From Leptofilum sp965223285 (GTDB taxonomy: Bacteria > Chloroflexota > Anaerolineae > Promineifilales > Promineifilaceae): a stretch of 64,000 nucleotides of DNA. The notes beneath the pieces are model-generated. The model was not told where the DNA came from, did not search any database, and saw only the letters and a program-made list of their open reading frames with translations. Positions within the stretch are counted from its first letter, which is position 1; every line of letters begins with the position of its first letter. The position numbers and the translations under genes were made by a program. Positions 34,261-43,720 of the stretch are shown here, piece after piece. The DNA lies in assembly GCF_965223285.1 (NCBI RefSeq), contig NZ_OZ244997.1, forward strand, positions 1,178,001 through 1,242,000, given 5' to 3'.

Positions 34261-34941
34261 ATGACCACGTCTGAAAAAAACACAATTTCATTAGGAACCA
34301 TTGACGAGGCGAGCAGCAGTATGCGCCATGAGCGGCGGGATGCGGCGGCTAACCGTATCCGCATTTTGCAAACGGCCGAAAAGCTGTTTGCCGAGCAGGG
34401 CGTGGCCAACGTGAACATGGCCGACATTGCCCAGGCGGCGAAGGTGGGCAAGGGAACGCTCTATCGCCGCTTTACCAATAAGGCAGAGCTGTGCCTGGCA
34501 CTCATGGATACGCAAATGATTGATTTCCAAAATGGGATGATTGCCCGGATGCAGCAAATGTCGGCGCAAAATATGCCCAAGATGGAGCAGCTAGATCAGT
34601 TTATGGATGCGCTCATCTACTTTACTGATGCCCATGCGCCACTGCTTTGTGAGGTGCAGCGGGCTGGCCTGCTTCAAGAGCAGGACTCAGATGGCCTGGA
34701 ACTGCCCCACTTTTGGCAATATATGACGGTGAGTGGTTTGCTGAAAACGGCCGTTGCCAACGGCGAACTGCCAGAAGGACTAGACATTGATTATTTGGCC
34801 GATGCTCTGCTGGCCCCGCTCAAGGCCGATCTCTTTTATTATCAACGTGAAACGCGCGGCTTTTCGCTACAGCGCATTAGTGCGGGATTGCGCACCTTGC
34901 TCTCCGGCCTCCGGCATTGTGATGGTTCTGCGTCTGCTTAA
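34261..34941 (+). CDS. TetR/AcrR family transcriptional regulator
   Basis: A 226-residue repressor. The N-terminal helix-turn-helix reads RIRILQTAEKLFAEQGVANVNMADIAQAAKVGKGTLYRRFTNK in outline (key: VNMADIAQAAKVGKGTLYRRF). The C-terminal ligand domain is helical. It is divergent from yceI and probably represses it via the GGACT/AGTCC palindromes. ATG at 34261 is chosen; a GTG at 34237 adds eight residues. The stop directly abuts the start of the next gene. Confidence 0.88.
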   Translation: MTTSEKNTISLGTIDEASSSMRHERRDAAANRIRILQTAEKLFAEQGVANVNMADIAQAAKVGKGTLYRRFTNKAELCLALMDTQMIDFQNGMIARMQQMSAQNMPKMEQLDQFMDALIYFTDAHAPLLCEVQRAGLLQEQDSDGLELPHFWQYMTVSGLLKTAVANGELPEGLDIDYLADALLAPLKADLFYYQRETRGFSLQRISAGLRTLLSGLRHCDGSASA

Positions 34942-36960
34942 ATGACCCAAGCAACCTTCAATAGATACGAAAGAAGTTTGAAGCAAGGTAGGAAACGGCC
35001 GTTTCTCACTTTGCTTCTTTTTATTTGCCTACTTGCACTTTTGGCAACGGTCGTTGCCGCCGCTCCCCCAGACGTGACCGATTTGCGCGTTGAGGGAGCT
35101 ACTATCAGCAGCCAGCCTGCTTACGGCGTCAACTTCATTAGCTGGGCCAAAGGGCTTACCCCGGTCAGCCAAACCCGTTACGACAATGGCAAGGCCACAG
35201 GTGCCACCTGGAACCGCTGGCCAATGTATTGGTACGACATTGAGCAGTCGGACAACAATTTTAACTGGACATACCAGGACGTGGCTGTGGAAAATGATCT
35301 GGCGCAAGGGTTCCAGTTAAACGCCATTTTGCTAGGTACACCCTCTTTTTACACGACCAACAGCAAGCCAGAGAATCCCTTGCCGCGCCCCGTGCCGGGT
35401 CGCCCGCTGGGCATCGAGGCGGTGCAAGCGGCCACGCCCATGGGAGTGTACGAACCTGTTTTCAGTGACAACTCAGATATTTTGAGCGCGGACAAGCAGA
35501 TTAATTCAGCCAATCGGTGGGCGCGATTTGTGTATACGGCCGTTTCCCGCTACAAACCCGGCGGCGTCCTATCCCAGGCAAACGGCTGGCCTGCCGGGCA
35601 AGGCGTTACCCATTGGGAAATGTGGAATGAACCCGACCTGGCTTCATTTTGGGATGGCACCACGGCCGATTATGCCCGTCTGCTGCAAGTTGGCTATTTG
35701 GCAGCTAAGTTGGCCGACCCCAATGCCCAGATTCTCTTTGGCGGATTGGCCAACGAAAGCACAAACCTCTCCTTTTACGAAGATGTGATGACGATTTTTG
35801 ACGCGGATGTGCAGGCTGCCACTTACGATTACTACCATGACATTTTAGCCACGCACAACTACCTGTATGCTTGGCGTTCCTGGTACCACGTGTGGCGGGC
35901 CGACAACACGTTGGCCGCCCGTAATTTGACAAAACCAATCTGGCTCAACGAATCCGGTGTACCGGTTTGGGACGATTACCCCGGCCCCGTGTGCGAACCT
36001 ACCAGCCCGTTCCGCGCCTCAATGAATGAGCAGGCAGATTTCATCATCCAAAGTGCCTTTTACGCCACCTACGCCGGAGCCGACAACATCTTCTTCTTCC
36101 AACTGTACGACGACTGCGGCAACCAGCCCGGCGGCACCAATTTTACGCCCGTCGCAAGCTGCTCAGGCGACCCAACCATCGATCCTGGTGGGGATGCGTT
36201 TGGCTTGTTCAGCAACGTAGCCGATCCCGGCATATCTGGTTGCTACTGGGAGCATCCCAATGGCGGTGCGCCGCGCCCTGGCTTCACTGCCTTCCAACTT
36301 CTTACCACTTACTTCACGGATGTGGAACCACTTTGGCGGCTGCGACCCGGCAATGATGATCCGGTAAACGGGCCACAGGAGTGGATTGCTTTTTACCAAC
36401 CGGCCACGCAATCGCGCATTTTGGGCTTGTGGGCGCGGTTTGGCGAGGCGCAAACGGCCGTCATCCCCACTACCAACGCCAATGGCTCTGCCCAACTTAT
36501 TTGGCCTGACGGGACGATGGAGGTGGTAACGGCCGTAAATGGCGAATTCACTGTCACCTTGCCAGCCGCAACCAACCAAAATGCCATCTGGGATCCGGCT
36601 CTCTATCCCATCGGCGGGCGGCCTGCCATTTTGATTGAACAGGATACCCTCCCGCCGACCGTTTCAATCAATGCTCCAACAACGGCCACAACTGAAATCT
36701 CACTAAGCTGGACTGGCAGCGATGACGGCAGCGGCATGGCAATGTATGATGTATGGGTTGCGGTGGATGGTGGCGATTTTGTGTTGTGGTTAGAGGGGAT
36801 TGGGGAGGAAACGGCCGTTTACCCCTCACAATTAGGCCACATATACCAATTTATGGTTGTCGGGTATGATAATGCAGGTAATCAGGCCAGCAGTGACCCA
36901 ATTACGGTGTTGGCGATAGAATTATCAGAAATCATCTATTTGCCAATAATCGCCCGTTAA
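34942..36960 (+). CDS. Secreted glycoside hydrolase-like TIM-barrel protein
   Basis: A 672-residue protein with an N-terminal signal/anchor helix (about 20-40). The barrel carries THWEMWNEPDL (acid/base Glu230) and PIWLNESGVP (nucleophile Glu337), the two-Glu layout of clan GH-A enzymes (GH39/GH5-like). After about residue 490 a beta domain and a fibronectin-III-like module follow (PTVSINAPTTA ... ISLSWTGSDDGSGMAMYDVWV). The chain ends in IIYLPIIAR, a C-terminal motif seen in secreted Chloroflexota proteins. Its ATG follows the regulator stop with no gap. The sugar substrate is unknown. Confidence 0.8.
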   Translation: MTQATFNRYERSLKQGRKRPFLTLLLFICLLALLATVVAAAPPDVTDLRVEGATISSQPAYGVNFISWAKGLTPVSQTRYDNGKATGATWNRWPMYWYDIEQSDNNFNWTYQDVAVENDLAQGFQLNAILLGTPSFYTTNSKPENPLPRPVPGRPLGIEAVQAATPMGVYEPVFSDNSDILSADKQINSANRWARFVYTAVSRYKPGGVLSQANGWPAGQGVTHWEMWNEPDLASFWDGTTADYARLLQVGYLAAKLADPNAQILFGGLANESTNLSFYEDVMTIFDADVQAATYDYYHDILATHNYLYAWRSWYHVWRADNTLAARNLTKPIWLNESGVPVWDDYPGPVCEPTSPFRASMNEQADFIIQSAFYATYAGADNIFFFQLYDDCGNQPGGTNFTPVASCSGDPTIDPGGDAFGLFSNVADPGISGCYWEHPNGGAPRPGFTAFQLLTTYFTDVEPLWRLRPGNDDPVNGPQEWIAFYQPATQSRILGLWARFGEAQTAVIPTTNANGSAQLIWPDGTMEVVTAVNGEFTVTLPAATNQNAIWDPALYPIGGRPAILIEQDTLPPTVSINAPTTATTEISLSWTGSDDGSGMAMYDVWVAVDGGDFVLWLEGIGEETAVYPSQLGHIYQFMVVGYDNAGNQASSDPITVLAIELSEIIYLPIIAR

Positions 36961-36985
36961 TACGCCCCATCAACAAGGAAACAGT

Positions 36986-37333
36986 ATGAGAAAACGAAGA
37001 AGAAATGTGGTTTACTCATCGGCAGATGATGATTTTCAAGCGCGCCCACCAGAGCGTTCCAATGCCACGCCAAAATCACAGCCACCTGCGCAGCAAACTA
37101 TTCGGATCCAGCGCGAGAAAAAGGGGCGGGGTGGCAAACAGGTGACCGTCCTGCGTGGTTTTCAGCTAACCGAAAAAGATTTAGTCAAATTAGGGAAACA
37201 GCTCAAAAAAGCGTGTGGCAGTGGCGGTACGGTCAAAGATGACGTTATCATCGAAATTCAGGGCGATCACCGAGACAAAATTGCCAATTTATTGCACAAG
37301 CAAGGATTCAAAACAAAATTTACAGGGGGCTAA
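36986..37333 (+). CDS. yciH: SUI1/eIF1-like translation initiation factor (YciH)
   Basis: A 115-residue protein. A basic disordered N terminus precedes the SUI1 domain (about 45-112) with REKKGRGGKQVTVLRGF, LGKQLKKACGSGGTVKDD and EIQGDHRDKIANLLHKQGFK. Bacterial homologues affect start-codon discrimination. The last codons lie in a 16-base tandem duplication. Confidence 0.92.
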   Translation: MRKRRRNVVYSSADDDFQARPPERSNATPKSQPPAQQTIRIQREKKGRGGKQVTVLRGFQLTEKDLVKLGKQLKKACGSGGTVKDDVIIEIQGDHRDKIANLLHKQGFKTKFTGG

Positions 37334-37349
37334 ATTTACAGGGGGCTAA
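37318..37349. repeat. 16-bp tandem duplication at the yciH stop codon
   Basis: ATTTACAGGGGGCTAA occurs twice back to back (37318-37333, 37334-37349). The first copy encodes the last codons and stop of yciH, and the second repeats them downstream. It is probably a replication-slippage duplication. Confidence 0.85.
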
Positions 37350-37356
37350 GAAAACA

Positions 37357-39165
37357 TTAGTTTGGGGTTGGCGTGTGGTGTGGCGTGTCCAATGCCCAAT
37401 CGCTGTAGGGAGGTTGGGTCTGAACGTTTTCATCTGTAAAAAGAAGAGATTCTTCTGGCTTGAATGGCAGCACAAGGCAGAACAAGGCACCGCCCAAATC
37501 ACTTTCTTCCACAGTGAGCGATCCTCCATGGGCTTCGGCCACCATTTTACAAAAAGTTAAGCCCAAGCCAGCACCACGCCGCTCTCCCCCATCTACCTGT
37601 GCAAATTTCTCAAAAATACGGTCACGTTCATCAGCAGGAACACCCGGCCCACTGTCCGCAACGGTGACAACCAGTTGAGCCTCTTTCAGCGCAATGTGGA
37701 CGTTTACTTGCCCGTGCTCGGGCGTAAATTTGAGGGCATTGCTGAGCAAATTTGTAAATACACGGGTCATCAAGGCTTTGTCAATCCGAATTTGCGGTAA
37801 TTCTTTGTCATACGTAAATGTAACGGTTTGTTTGTTGGTGCTGGCCAGAATCTCGCTTTCTTCGATTTGCTTACGAAGCAGTTGAGCCGTGTCTGTCAAA
37901 GTTTTTTGCAGGTTTAAAACCCCTGCTTCTAACCGCTCGACATCCAGCAGGTCGTTGATCATCTGCAAAATATTCTCACCAGATTTACCCAAGTTGACGA
38001 TGAGCCGCTTTTGGGTTTCGGTTAAGCTGCCCAGGCTTTCTTTACCCATTAAATTCATTCCGCTCAGAATTACAGTAAGCGGGCTTTTGAGATCGTGGAC
38101 AATGAGTTGAGTCAGTTCGCTGCGAAGATGTTGTTCACGTCGCAGGGTTTCATTGCGCTCGGTAATGAGCTGATTTAGGTAAAAAACGACGAAGTAAAGA
38201 ACGATGAAGCTCAATGTGCCTTGGGCGATGCTCAGCGGAATCAGAGAGGTGCGATTGACGCCGCCGCCCGTGTTTAACCAGCGGAAGCTAATCTCTACGC
38301 TGGCTAGCGATAAACCAGCGATGAGAATGCTGCCGAGTGCGGCAAAGTAGCGAGATAGTTGCACGTCGCGGGAAGTTTGGAAGCTCCTTAGGATGGCAGA
38401 CAGGGCGACGATGAGGGCGGCAATAACGAGAGGATGGTACATGAGCCAGCTAAGCTGACCCGCTATGCCAAGCATCAGGCTGAACTGGGCTTGTGCCAAA
38501 AGCAGGAAGACAACCGCCAAACGGCCGTTTATCACTTTGCTGCCGTACCAGTTTAGAACCCGCGCCCGCCATGCTGTCCAAGCCAACAGGGTAATGGCTA
38601 GGGCTCCTAGCAGGTTTGGCACCAATGGATCGTATGCCATCCACCGAACTAAAATAGATGGATTGCCAAAGGCGATAATGCCAAAAATCATCAACAAAAG
38701 CAGCCCAGCCAGCCACAAAAGACGCCTGAACCGTACGATAAATTTTTCAGCCGCAGGTGGCCAATCGAAGGTTGATGCCGCAAAAAAGAGGCCACTAATG
38801 GGCAAACTTAAGCGGATTGACCAGATAAACGCAGGGTTAGACCCGCCTTCAATGAGGATGTTGGGTGTTGCCAAGCTGCTAAACAAAAACAGTGCTGAGA
38901 GCGCAATAAAGCCAATGGTGAGGAAAATGGAGCGGGCACTGGTTTTTTTGCCCAGTGCGCTATTGGCAAACAGAGCCGCAATGAGGGCAATGAAGCTGGC
39001 AAACGCCCCAAAATAATATTGGATGAGGCGTGTGTACCATGATAAACTCCAAGCGTGAATATCCAGGGTTGGAAAGAATCGCAGCAGCGCAAAAAAGACC
39101 ATTGGGATAGCCAGGCAAACGGCCGTAAACGGCCTACGCTTGATGTGATAAACCAACTCAGACAT
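37357..39165 (-). CDS. Membrane sensor histidine kinase
   Basis: A 602-residue kinase with about nine or ten membrane helices over residues 15-330 and little extracellular domain, a short coiled coil (about 333-352) and a HisKA domain with LIVHDLKSPL (phosphorylated His357). The HATPase domain shows NLLSNALKFTP (N box), VADSGPGVP (G1), FEKF and GAGLGLTFCKMVAEAHGG (G2). It probably senses a membrane or small hydrophobic signal. No response regulator lies next to it, so the partner is elsewhere. Confidence 0.92.
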   Translation of the reverse strand: MSELVYHIKRRPFTAVCLAIPMVFFALLRFFPTLDIHAWSLSWYTRLIQYYFGAFASFIALIAALFANSALGKKTSARSIFLTIGFIALSALFLFSSLATPNILIEGGSNPAFIWSIRLSLPISGLFFAASTFDWPPAAEKFIVRFRRLLWLAGLLLLMIFGIIAFGNPSILVRWMAYDPLVPNLLGALAITLLAWTAWRARVLNWYGSKVINGRLAVVFLLLAQAQFSLMLGIAGQLSWLMYHPLVIAALIVALSAILRSFQTSRDVQLSRYFAALGSILIAGLSLASVEISFRWLNTGGGVNRTSLIPLSIAQGTLSFIVLYFVVFYLNQLITERNETLRREQHLRSELTQLIVHDLKSPLTVILSGMNLMGKESLGSLTETQKRLIVNLGKSGENILQMINDLLDVERLEAGVLNLQKTLTDTAQLLRKQIEESEILASTNKQTVTFTYDKELPQIRIDKALMTRVFTNLLSNALKFTPEHGQVNVHIALKEAQLVVTVADSGPGVPADERDRIFEKFAQVDGGERRGAGLGLTFCKMVAEAHGGSLTVEESDLGGALFCLVLPFKPEESLLFTDENVQTQPPYSDWALDTPHHTPTPN

Positions 39166-39254
39166 ATGCAGCTATTTTACGGGCTTCACTGTCTATTTGG
39201 CTTACGGCTAGGTGAAGAATCTGTGAAGATTAGTACTGAGGTACCGATATTGTT

Positions 39255-39824
39255 ATGAATCCGTTGCTTAAAGATGTGCCTTACTCGTTTGATACCGAAC
39301 GGCTAACCATCCGTGGGCCATTACCAGGAGATGGGGTGCGAGTACGAACGGCCGTACTTGAATCGCAAGACCACCTAAAGCCGTGGATGCCGTTTGCCGT
39401 GAAGATAGACAGTGAAGAAGGGTATGAAATTCGGGCTCGGGAAGGTGAACTGAACTATTTGGCTCGAAAAGATTTTTGGTTGCTCATCTTCATGAAAGGC
39501 ACCCAAACTTTGCTCGGCTGTACAGGCTTGCACCGCGCCAATTGGGACATCCCCAGTTTTGAAATTGGCTATTGGATACATGTTAACCATACCGGCAAAG
39601 GGTACGTTACTGAGGCGGTGAACGGCGTTTGCCAATTTGCCTTTACGCATCTGGAGGCAGAGCGACTGTTCATTCGCTGCGATGCCAAAAATGAGCAAAG
39701 TGCGGCCGTTGCACATCGCTGCGGCTTCACATTTGAAGGCACCCACCGCCACGATTCTCGCCATCACCTTACCAATGAATTGCGTGACACCCTCTACTTC
39801 TGCAAATTACGGCCGTCTGACTAA
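39255..39824 (+). CDS. GNAT N-acetyltransferase, RimJ/RimL type
   Basis: A 189-residue acetyltransferase with TERLTIRGPLPGDGVRV, GCTGLHRANWDIPSFEIGYWIHVNHTGKGYVTEAV in outline (key acetyl-CoA loop HTGKGYVTEAV) and NEQSAAVAHRCGFTFEGTHR. Likely protein N-terminal or small-molecule acetylation. It is divergent from the histidine kinase. Confidence 0.9.
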   Translation: MNPLLKDVPYSFDTERLTIRGPLPGDGVRVRTAVLESQDHLKPWMPFAVKIDSEEGYEIRAREGELNYLARKDFWLLIFMKGTQTLLGCTGLHRANWDIPSFEIGYWIHVNHTGKGYVTEAVNGVCQFAFTHLEAERLFIRCDAKNEQSAAVAHRCGFTFEGTHRHDSRHHLTNELRDTLYFCKLRPSD

Positions 39825-39826
39825 AG

Positions 39827-39854
39827 TTGCTACCCGCTTTGCGGCTGTTATAAT
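39827..39854 (+). promoter_or_regulatory. Promoter of secDF
   Basis: TTGCTA (39827-39832), 16 bases, TATAAT (39849-39854). It gives a 5' leader of about 175 bases before secD. Confidence 0.55.
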
Positions 39855-39956
39855 CCGCCAGTTGCTCATTCGTTAGAGAGAATTAGGCAACCACCCTTAA
39901 GTGGAAAACGAAAAGTAACTTTAAAACAGGTTGGCAAAAAACGTTCGTTCTCCTTA

Positions 39957-40009
39957 AAGTAAATCACGATTCACGAATGCGTTTTTAAAGAACCTTCTGT
40001 GATTTACTT
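39957..40009 (+). promoter_or_regulatory. Inverted repeat in the secDF leader
   Basis: AAGTAAATCAC (39957-39967) pairs perfectly with GTGATTTACTT (39999-40009), 26 bases before the secD start. It may occlude or expose the ribosome site. There is no U-tract and no leader ORF of useful length. Confidence 0.45.
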
Positions 40010-40034
40010 AAACTACGTGTAGGCAAAAATTGTT

Positions 40035-41363
40035 ATGGAAGGAAAAGATTATGTGTGGCTCATCGTCATTTTGGCGATAGTTGGCTGGGCAATTTGGGTT
40101 GTGCAAAACCCAGATTTCCCCATTCGGCAGGGGTTAGACTTGCAGGGCGGTTTGCAGGTTCTGCTTAAGGCGGATCTGCCAGAAGAAGTTGAAATTGAAC
40201 CCGCACAGCTAGATACGTCCCGCCAAATTATTGAGCAGCGGGTGAACGCTTTGGGCGTGGCCGAACCCCTTGTGCAAACCGAGGGCAGTCGGCGAATTTT
40301 GGTAGAATTGCCCGGCATTGATAATCCAGAAGAAGCGGTTTCCCTCATTCAGGAAACTGCCTTGCTGGAGTTTGTGGATACAGGCACTATTCCCTTGGCG
40401 GAAGGCACCTGCATCCGTACCAGCCTCAATGAAGGCCCCTCCCGCTGTGAGCTGGGGCCAGATGGGCAGGTGGTTGGAACGGCCGCTCCCACCTACGAGA
40501 CTGTGATGACCGGGGCTGCCATTCAGTCGGCTGAATCTGCTTCTACGGAGCTGAGCCAATTTTTTGTGGAATTTACGCTGCGCGCCGAGGAACGAGAGCT
40601 ATTTGCCAACTTCACGCGCGAAAATCAAGGGCAATTCTTGACTATCGTTCTTGATAAGCAAGTGATTTCCAGCCCGCGAATTAGTGCCGTTATTGAAGGG
40701 CAGGGCACCATTACAGGTGATTTCACGCTGGAAGAAGCACAACGATTGGCCTTACAGCTTCGTTTTGGCAGCTTGCCCATCCCCTTGGTAATCGACAGTA
40801 CGCGCCAAATTGGGGCTACGCTGGGTGAGGTATCGGTTGCGTCTAGCGTGCAGGCAGGCTCGATTGGGGTGGCCGTGGTGCTCCTGTTTATGCTCATCTA
40901 TTACCGGCTGCCCGGCCTGTTGGCAGATTTGGCCCTGATTTTGTATGCGGCCGTTAATGTGGCGGTGTTTATGGCTATTCCCGTGACGCTGACGCTGCCG
41001 GCTATTACCGGCTTTTTGCTTTCAACAGGGATGGCGGTGGATGCAAATATTCTGGTTTTTGAGCGAATGAAGGAGGAACTGCGGGATGGCAGTTCGCTGC
41101 GGGAGGCAATCTTGACGGGCTTTGACCGGGCCTGGACATCCATTCGAGATTCCAATATCGCCACGCTGGTCATTTGCCTGGTGCTATGGACATTTGGACG
41201 CAGCTTTGGGGCCAGTGCCGTGCAGGGGTTTGCGCTCACATTGGCAATTGGGGTAATGATCAGCATGTTTACGGCCGTCATCGTTACCAGAACCTTTGTC
41301 CGTTTGGTGTTGGGGCAGTTGGCTGACCGCATTAGCCGAACCAGTTGGCTGTTAGGTGTGTAA
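40035..41363 (+). CDS. secD: Protein translocase subunit SecD
   Basis: Proton-driven export accessory subunit, 442 residues. One N-terminal helix, then the periplasmic P1 domain with RQGLDLQGGLQVLL and RQIIEQRVNALGVAEP, RRILVELPGI, then SSPRISAVIEGQGTITG and LRFGSLPIPLVI, and six C-terminal membrane helices with GMAVDANILVFERMKEEL. The stop shares one base with the secF start. Confidence 0.95.
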   Translation: MEGKDYVWLIVILAIVGWAIWVVQNPDFPIRQGLDLQGGLQVLLKADLPEEVEIEPAQLDTSRQIIEQRVNALGVAEPLVQTEGSRRILVELPGIDNPEEAVSLIQETALLEFVDTGTIPLAEGTCIRTSLNEGPSRCELGPDGQVVGTAAPTYETVMTGAAIQSAESASTELSQFFVEFTLRAEERELFANFTRENQGQFLTIVLDKQVISSPRISAVIEGQGTITGDFTLEEAQRLALQLRFGSLPIPLVIDSTRQIGATLGEVSVASSVQAGSIGVAVVLLFMLIYYRLPGLLADLALILYAAVNVAVFMAIPVTLTLPAITGFLLSTGMAVDANILVFERMKEELRDGSSLREAILTGFDRAWTSIRDSNIATLVICLVLWTFGRSFGASAVQGFALTLAIGVMISMFTAVIVTRTFVRLVLGQLADRISRTSWLLGV

Positions 41364-42292
41364 TGTTTTTATTCAATCTTGTAGAAAAGCGAAAAACATA
41401 TTTCATTTTTTCCAGCATCATCATTGGGCTGGGCATTTTGGCAATGATTTATTCGTTTGCCAGCACGGGTGCGCCATTTTTGCTGGGCGTAGATTTTCGG
41501 GGCGGTGCCCGGTTTGAGGTGCAATTTACGGAGCCGGTGACAGAAACGGCCGTCGAAGAAGTCTTCGTCAACGCGGGCATCTCCAACCCCAGTATCATCG
41601 CCTTGCGCGGTGAAGACTTGCAAAATGCGTGGCAAATTCGCACCGAGACGCTGTCCCCAGAAGAAGCACAGACCATTGAAGATGCGCTGAACGATATTGC
41701 GCCGCTGGTTCCCGGCAGCACCCAGGTGGAAAGCGTCAGCGGTACGGTGGCGGGCGAAGTGACGAATGCGGCCTTCATTGCCGTAGTGGTTGCCGGGCTG
41801 ATCATTTTGGTTTACATCATGGTGGTTTTCCGTCAGGTACCGAATCCCTTCCGGTATGGGGCCTGTGCGGTGGCGGCGATGGTGCATGACCTGTTTGTGA
41901 TTTTTGGCGTGGCTGCGCTGACGGGCATGTTTTTGGGCTGGGAGGTCGATGCGCTCTTTTTAACGGCCGTACTCACCGTGGCAGGCTTTTCGTTGCAAGA
42001 CACCATCGTGGTGTTTGACCGCATCCGGGAAAACATTACCAAACGGCCGTTGGAAAAGTACGAGCGTGTCGTGAACCGGTCTATTTTGGAAACCGTCCAT
42101 CGTTCGCTGGCGACCCAGCTCAATGCGATGTTCATCATGGTAGCCATTTTGCTCTTTGGCGGTGCCTCCATAAAACCATTTATTGCCATTCTTTTTGTTG
42201 GTTTGCTCAGCGGAACCTACAGCTCAATCTTTACGGCCGTTCCCCTGCTGGTTGCCTGGGAAAAGAATGAACTCCCGTTTTTGAAAGCGTAA
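41363..42292 (+). CDS. secF: Protein translocase subunit SecF
   Basis: Partner of SecD, 309 residues. LLGVDFRGGARFEVQF in the periplasmic part and SLQDTIVVFDRIREN in the membrane part are the SecF signatures. ATG at 41363 overlaps the SecD stop (TAATG), giving coupled translation. An upstream in-frame start at 41345 is rejected. Confidence 0.95.
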   Translation: MFLFNLVEKRKTYFIFSSIIIGLGILAMIYSFASTGAPFLLGVDFRGGARFEVQFTEPVTETAVEEVFVNAGISNPSIIALRGEDLQNAWQIRTETLSPEEAQTIEDALNDIAPLVPGSTQVESVSGTVAGEVTNAAFIAVVVAGLIILVYIMVVFRQVPNPFRYGACAVAAMVHDLFVIFGVAALTGMFLGWEVDALFLTAVLTVAGFSLQDTIVVFDRIRENITKRPLEKYERVVNRSILETVHRSLATQLNAMFIMVAILLFGGASIKPFIAILFVGLLSGTYSSIFTAVPLLVAWEKNELPFLKA

Positions 42293-42297
42293 AAATC

Positions 42298-43698
42298 GTG
42301 CGGAAAATCTGGTTCACCTTATTGCTGTTGGTAATTGGCACTGTGGTTGCCTGCACTGAGCCGCCGGTGGCGCAAACGCCACTGGCAGATTTACCCGTGC
42401 CGACGTCCCCCGCCATTCCCCCAACATTTACTCCGTTACCCCCCGGCAGTGAACTGAATGTCATTCCCGCCGTTACCGTAACGCAAGAGCCGATTCCGAC
42501 TCGCGCCACCAACACGCCTATTCCCTTTGGGGCCAACGTGGTGGAACTGCGCCTCACTATCCCCAGCCTGGGGTTGGATCGTCGTTTGCAAGGCAGCGTG
42601 AACAGCCAGATTATTTTGGTGGATGAAAATAATGGTTTTTCTGTGCAGCGGGACAACCAGGCCAGCGTCTTGCTCGACTTGCAGCAGGTTTTGCCGGAAC
42701 TGGTGACTAACCCTGTGCCAGAAGGCTGCGATAGTTGCGTGCGCGTCGCGTACAGCTTGCCATTTTCTGGCGTTGATGGAGAAGGTTGGCTGCGCGATCC
42801 GGTGCTGCTGGCGAGCCTGGAAAATTATTTTACTATCACTCTCGGTCCGCATTTCCCTCCTGGGGCAATTATCGGCTTGCGGCGCAGTGCCTCTGCCTAT
42901 GCCCCTGCCCATTCCATTGCCATAATGGAGGACGGCCGTCTGTTCCGCTGGATGGCTAATCAGGGGGAAGTAGAGCCAGCGGGTGTCGCTTCCCCTGCGC
43001 TTTTAGCTGCTTATGCGGGGGTAGATGCCCCGGCGTTGTCGCAGCAGTATGCTGCCCCTTGCCCTGGGTTGCCGTTGGAATCGCTGCTGCTGGCTGATCG
43101 TGAACAAGAGCGGCTCATTGCCCTGGTTTGCCCCGAATTTGCTGTGCCATTTTCTTTGCAGTCACTTTACGTGGCGCTTGACAATGCACTGAACGAGATG
43201 CTGACAGCCAGCGAGGTAACGCTGCCCCGCCCTCCAGTCGGTTTTCCGTTGACTGCGGTGCTCGATTACCAGCGAATTGATGGCGCGCAGCTTACGGTTT
43301 TTATGGATAATACGGCCGTTGCCAGCCTAAACAGTAGCCAGCCAATTAGCACCACGCTGACCAGCAGTCAGGTCATCAGCCTGACAAATAATTTGCTAGC
43401 CAGCGGCAGCTTGCGCACTGGTTTAAACACCTTTTTGGACAACGACACCGCAGCTACGCCAGAGGTGACCCGCTCCTGGCTGCTGGTGCGTGGGCCTGCT
43501 GGCGTCTATGATGCCGAATGGATCGGCACAGCCGACGTAGAGGTTTTGGCTGAACTCAACACCCTGCTGGACGAATTGCTCTCGCAGGAAATATCCACTC
43601 CGGAAAGCACGCCCATTGCGACGCCCGAAGACAGTGAAACGGCCGTACCCGCAACAACCCCCACAGCTACACCTACCGCAACTCCTGATAGTGGCTAG
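42298..43698 (+). CDS. Lipoprotein of unknown function downstream of secDF
   Basis: A 466-residue lipoprotein, GTG start 5 bases after secF, lipobox GTVVAC (Cys19). A Pro/Thr-rich linker (20-75) leads into a large domain with no recognised family (LRLTIPSLGLDRRLQ, DGEGWLRDPVLL, ENYFTITLGPHFPPGAIIGL). The C terminus is a Thr/Pro repeat tail (TATPTATP). Position suggests cotranscription with secDF, perhaps as an abundant export client, but no function can be assigned. Confidence 0.7.
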   Translation: MRKIWFTLLLLVIGTVVACTEPPVAQTPLADLPVPTSPAIPPTFTPLPPGSELNVIPAVTVTQEPIPTRATNTPIPFGANVVELRLTIPSLGLDRRLQGSVNSQIILVDENNGFSVQRDNQASVLLDLQQVLPELVTNPVPEGCDSCVRVAYSLPFSGVDGEGWLRDPVLLASLENYFTITLGPHFPPGAIIGLRRSASAYAPAHSIAIMEDGRLFRWMANQGEVEPAGVASPALLAAYAGVDAPALSQQYAAPCPGLPLESLLLADREQERLIALVCPEFAVPFSLQSLYVALDNALNEMLTASEVTLPRPPVGFPLTAVLDYQRIDGAQLTVFMDNTAVASLNSSQPISTTLTSSQVISLTNNLLASGSLRTGLNTFLDNDTAATPEVTRSWLLVRGPAGVYDAEWIGTADVEVLAELNTLLDELLSQEISTPESTPIATPEDSETAVPATTPTATPTATPDSG

Positions 43699-43720
43699 CC
43701 AGCGATTGGAGCCTGAAACC

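Noticed and set aside
39855..40034. Arrest peptide (SecM/VemP-like) ahead of secDF
   Set aside because: No ORF longer than a few codons exists in the leader on the plus strand.
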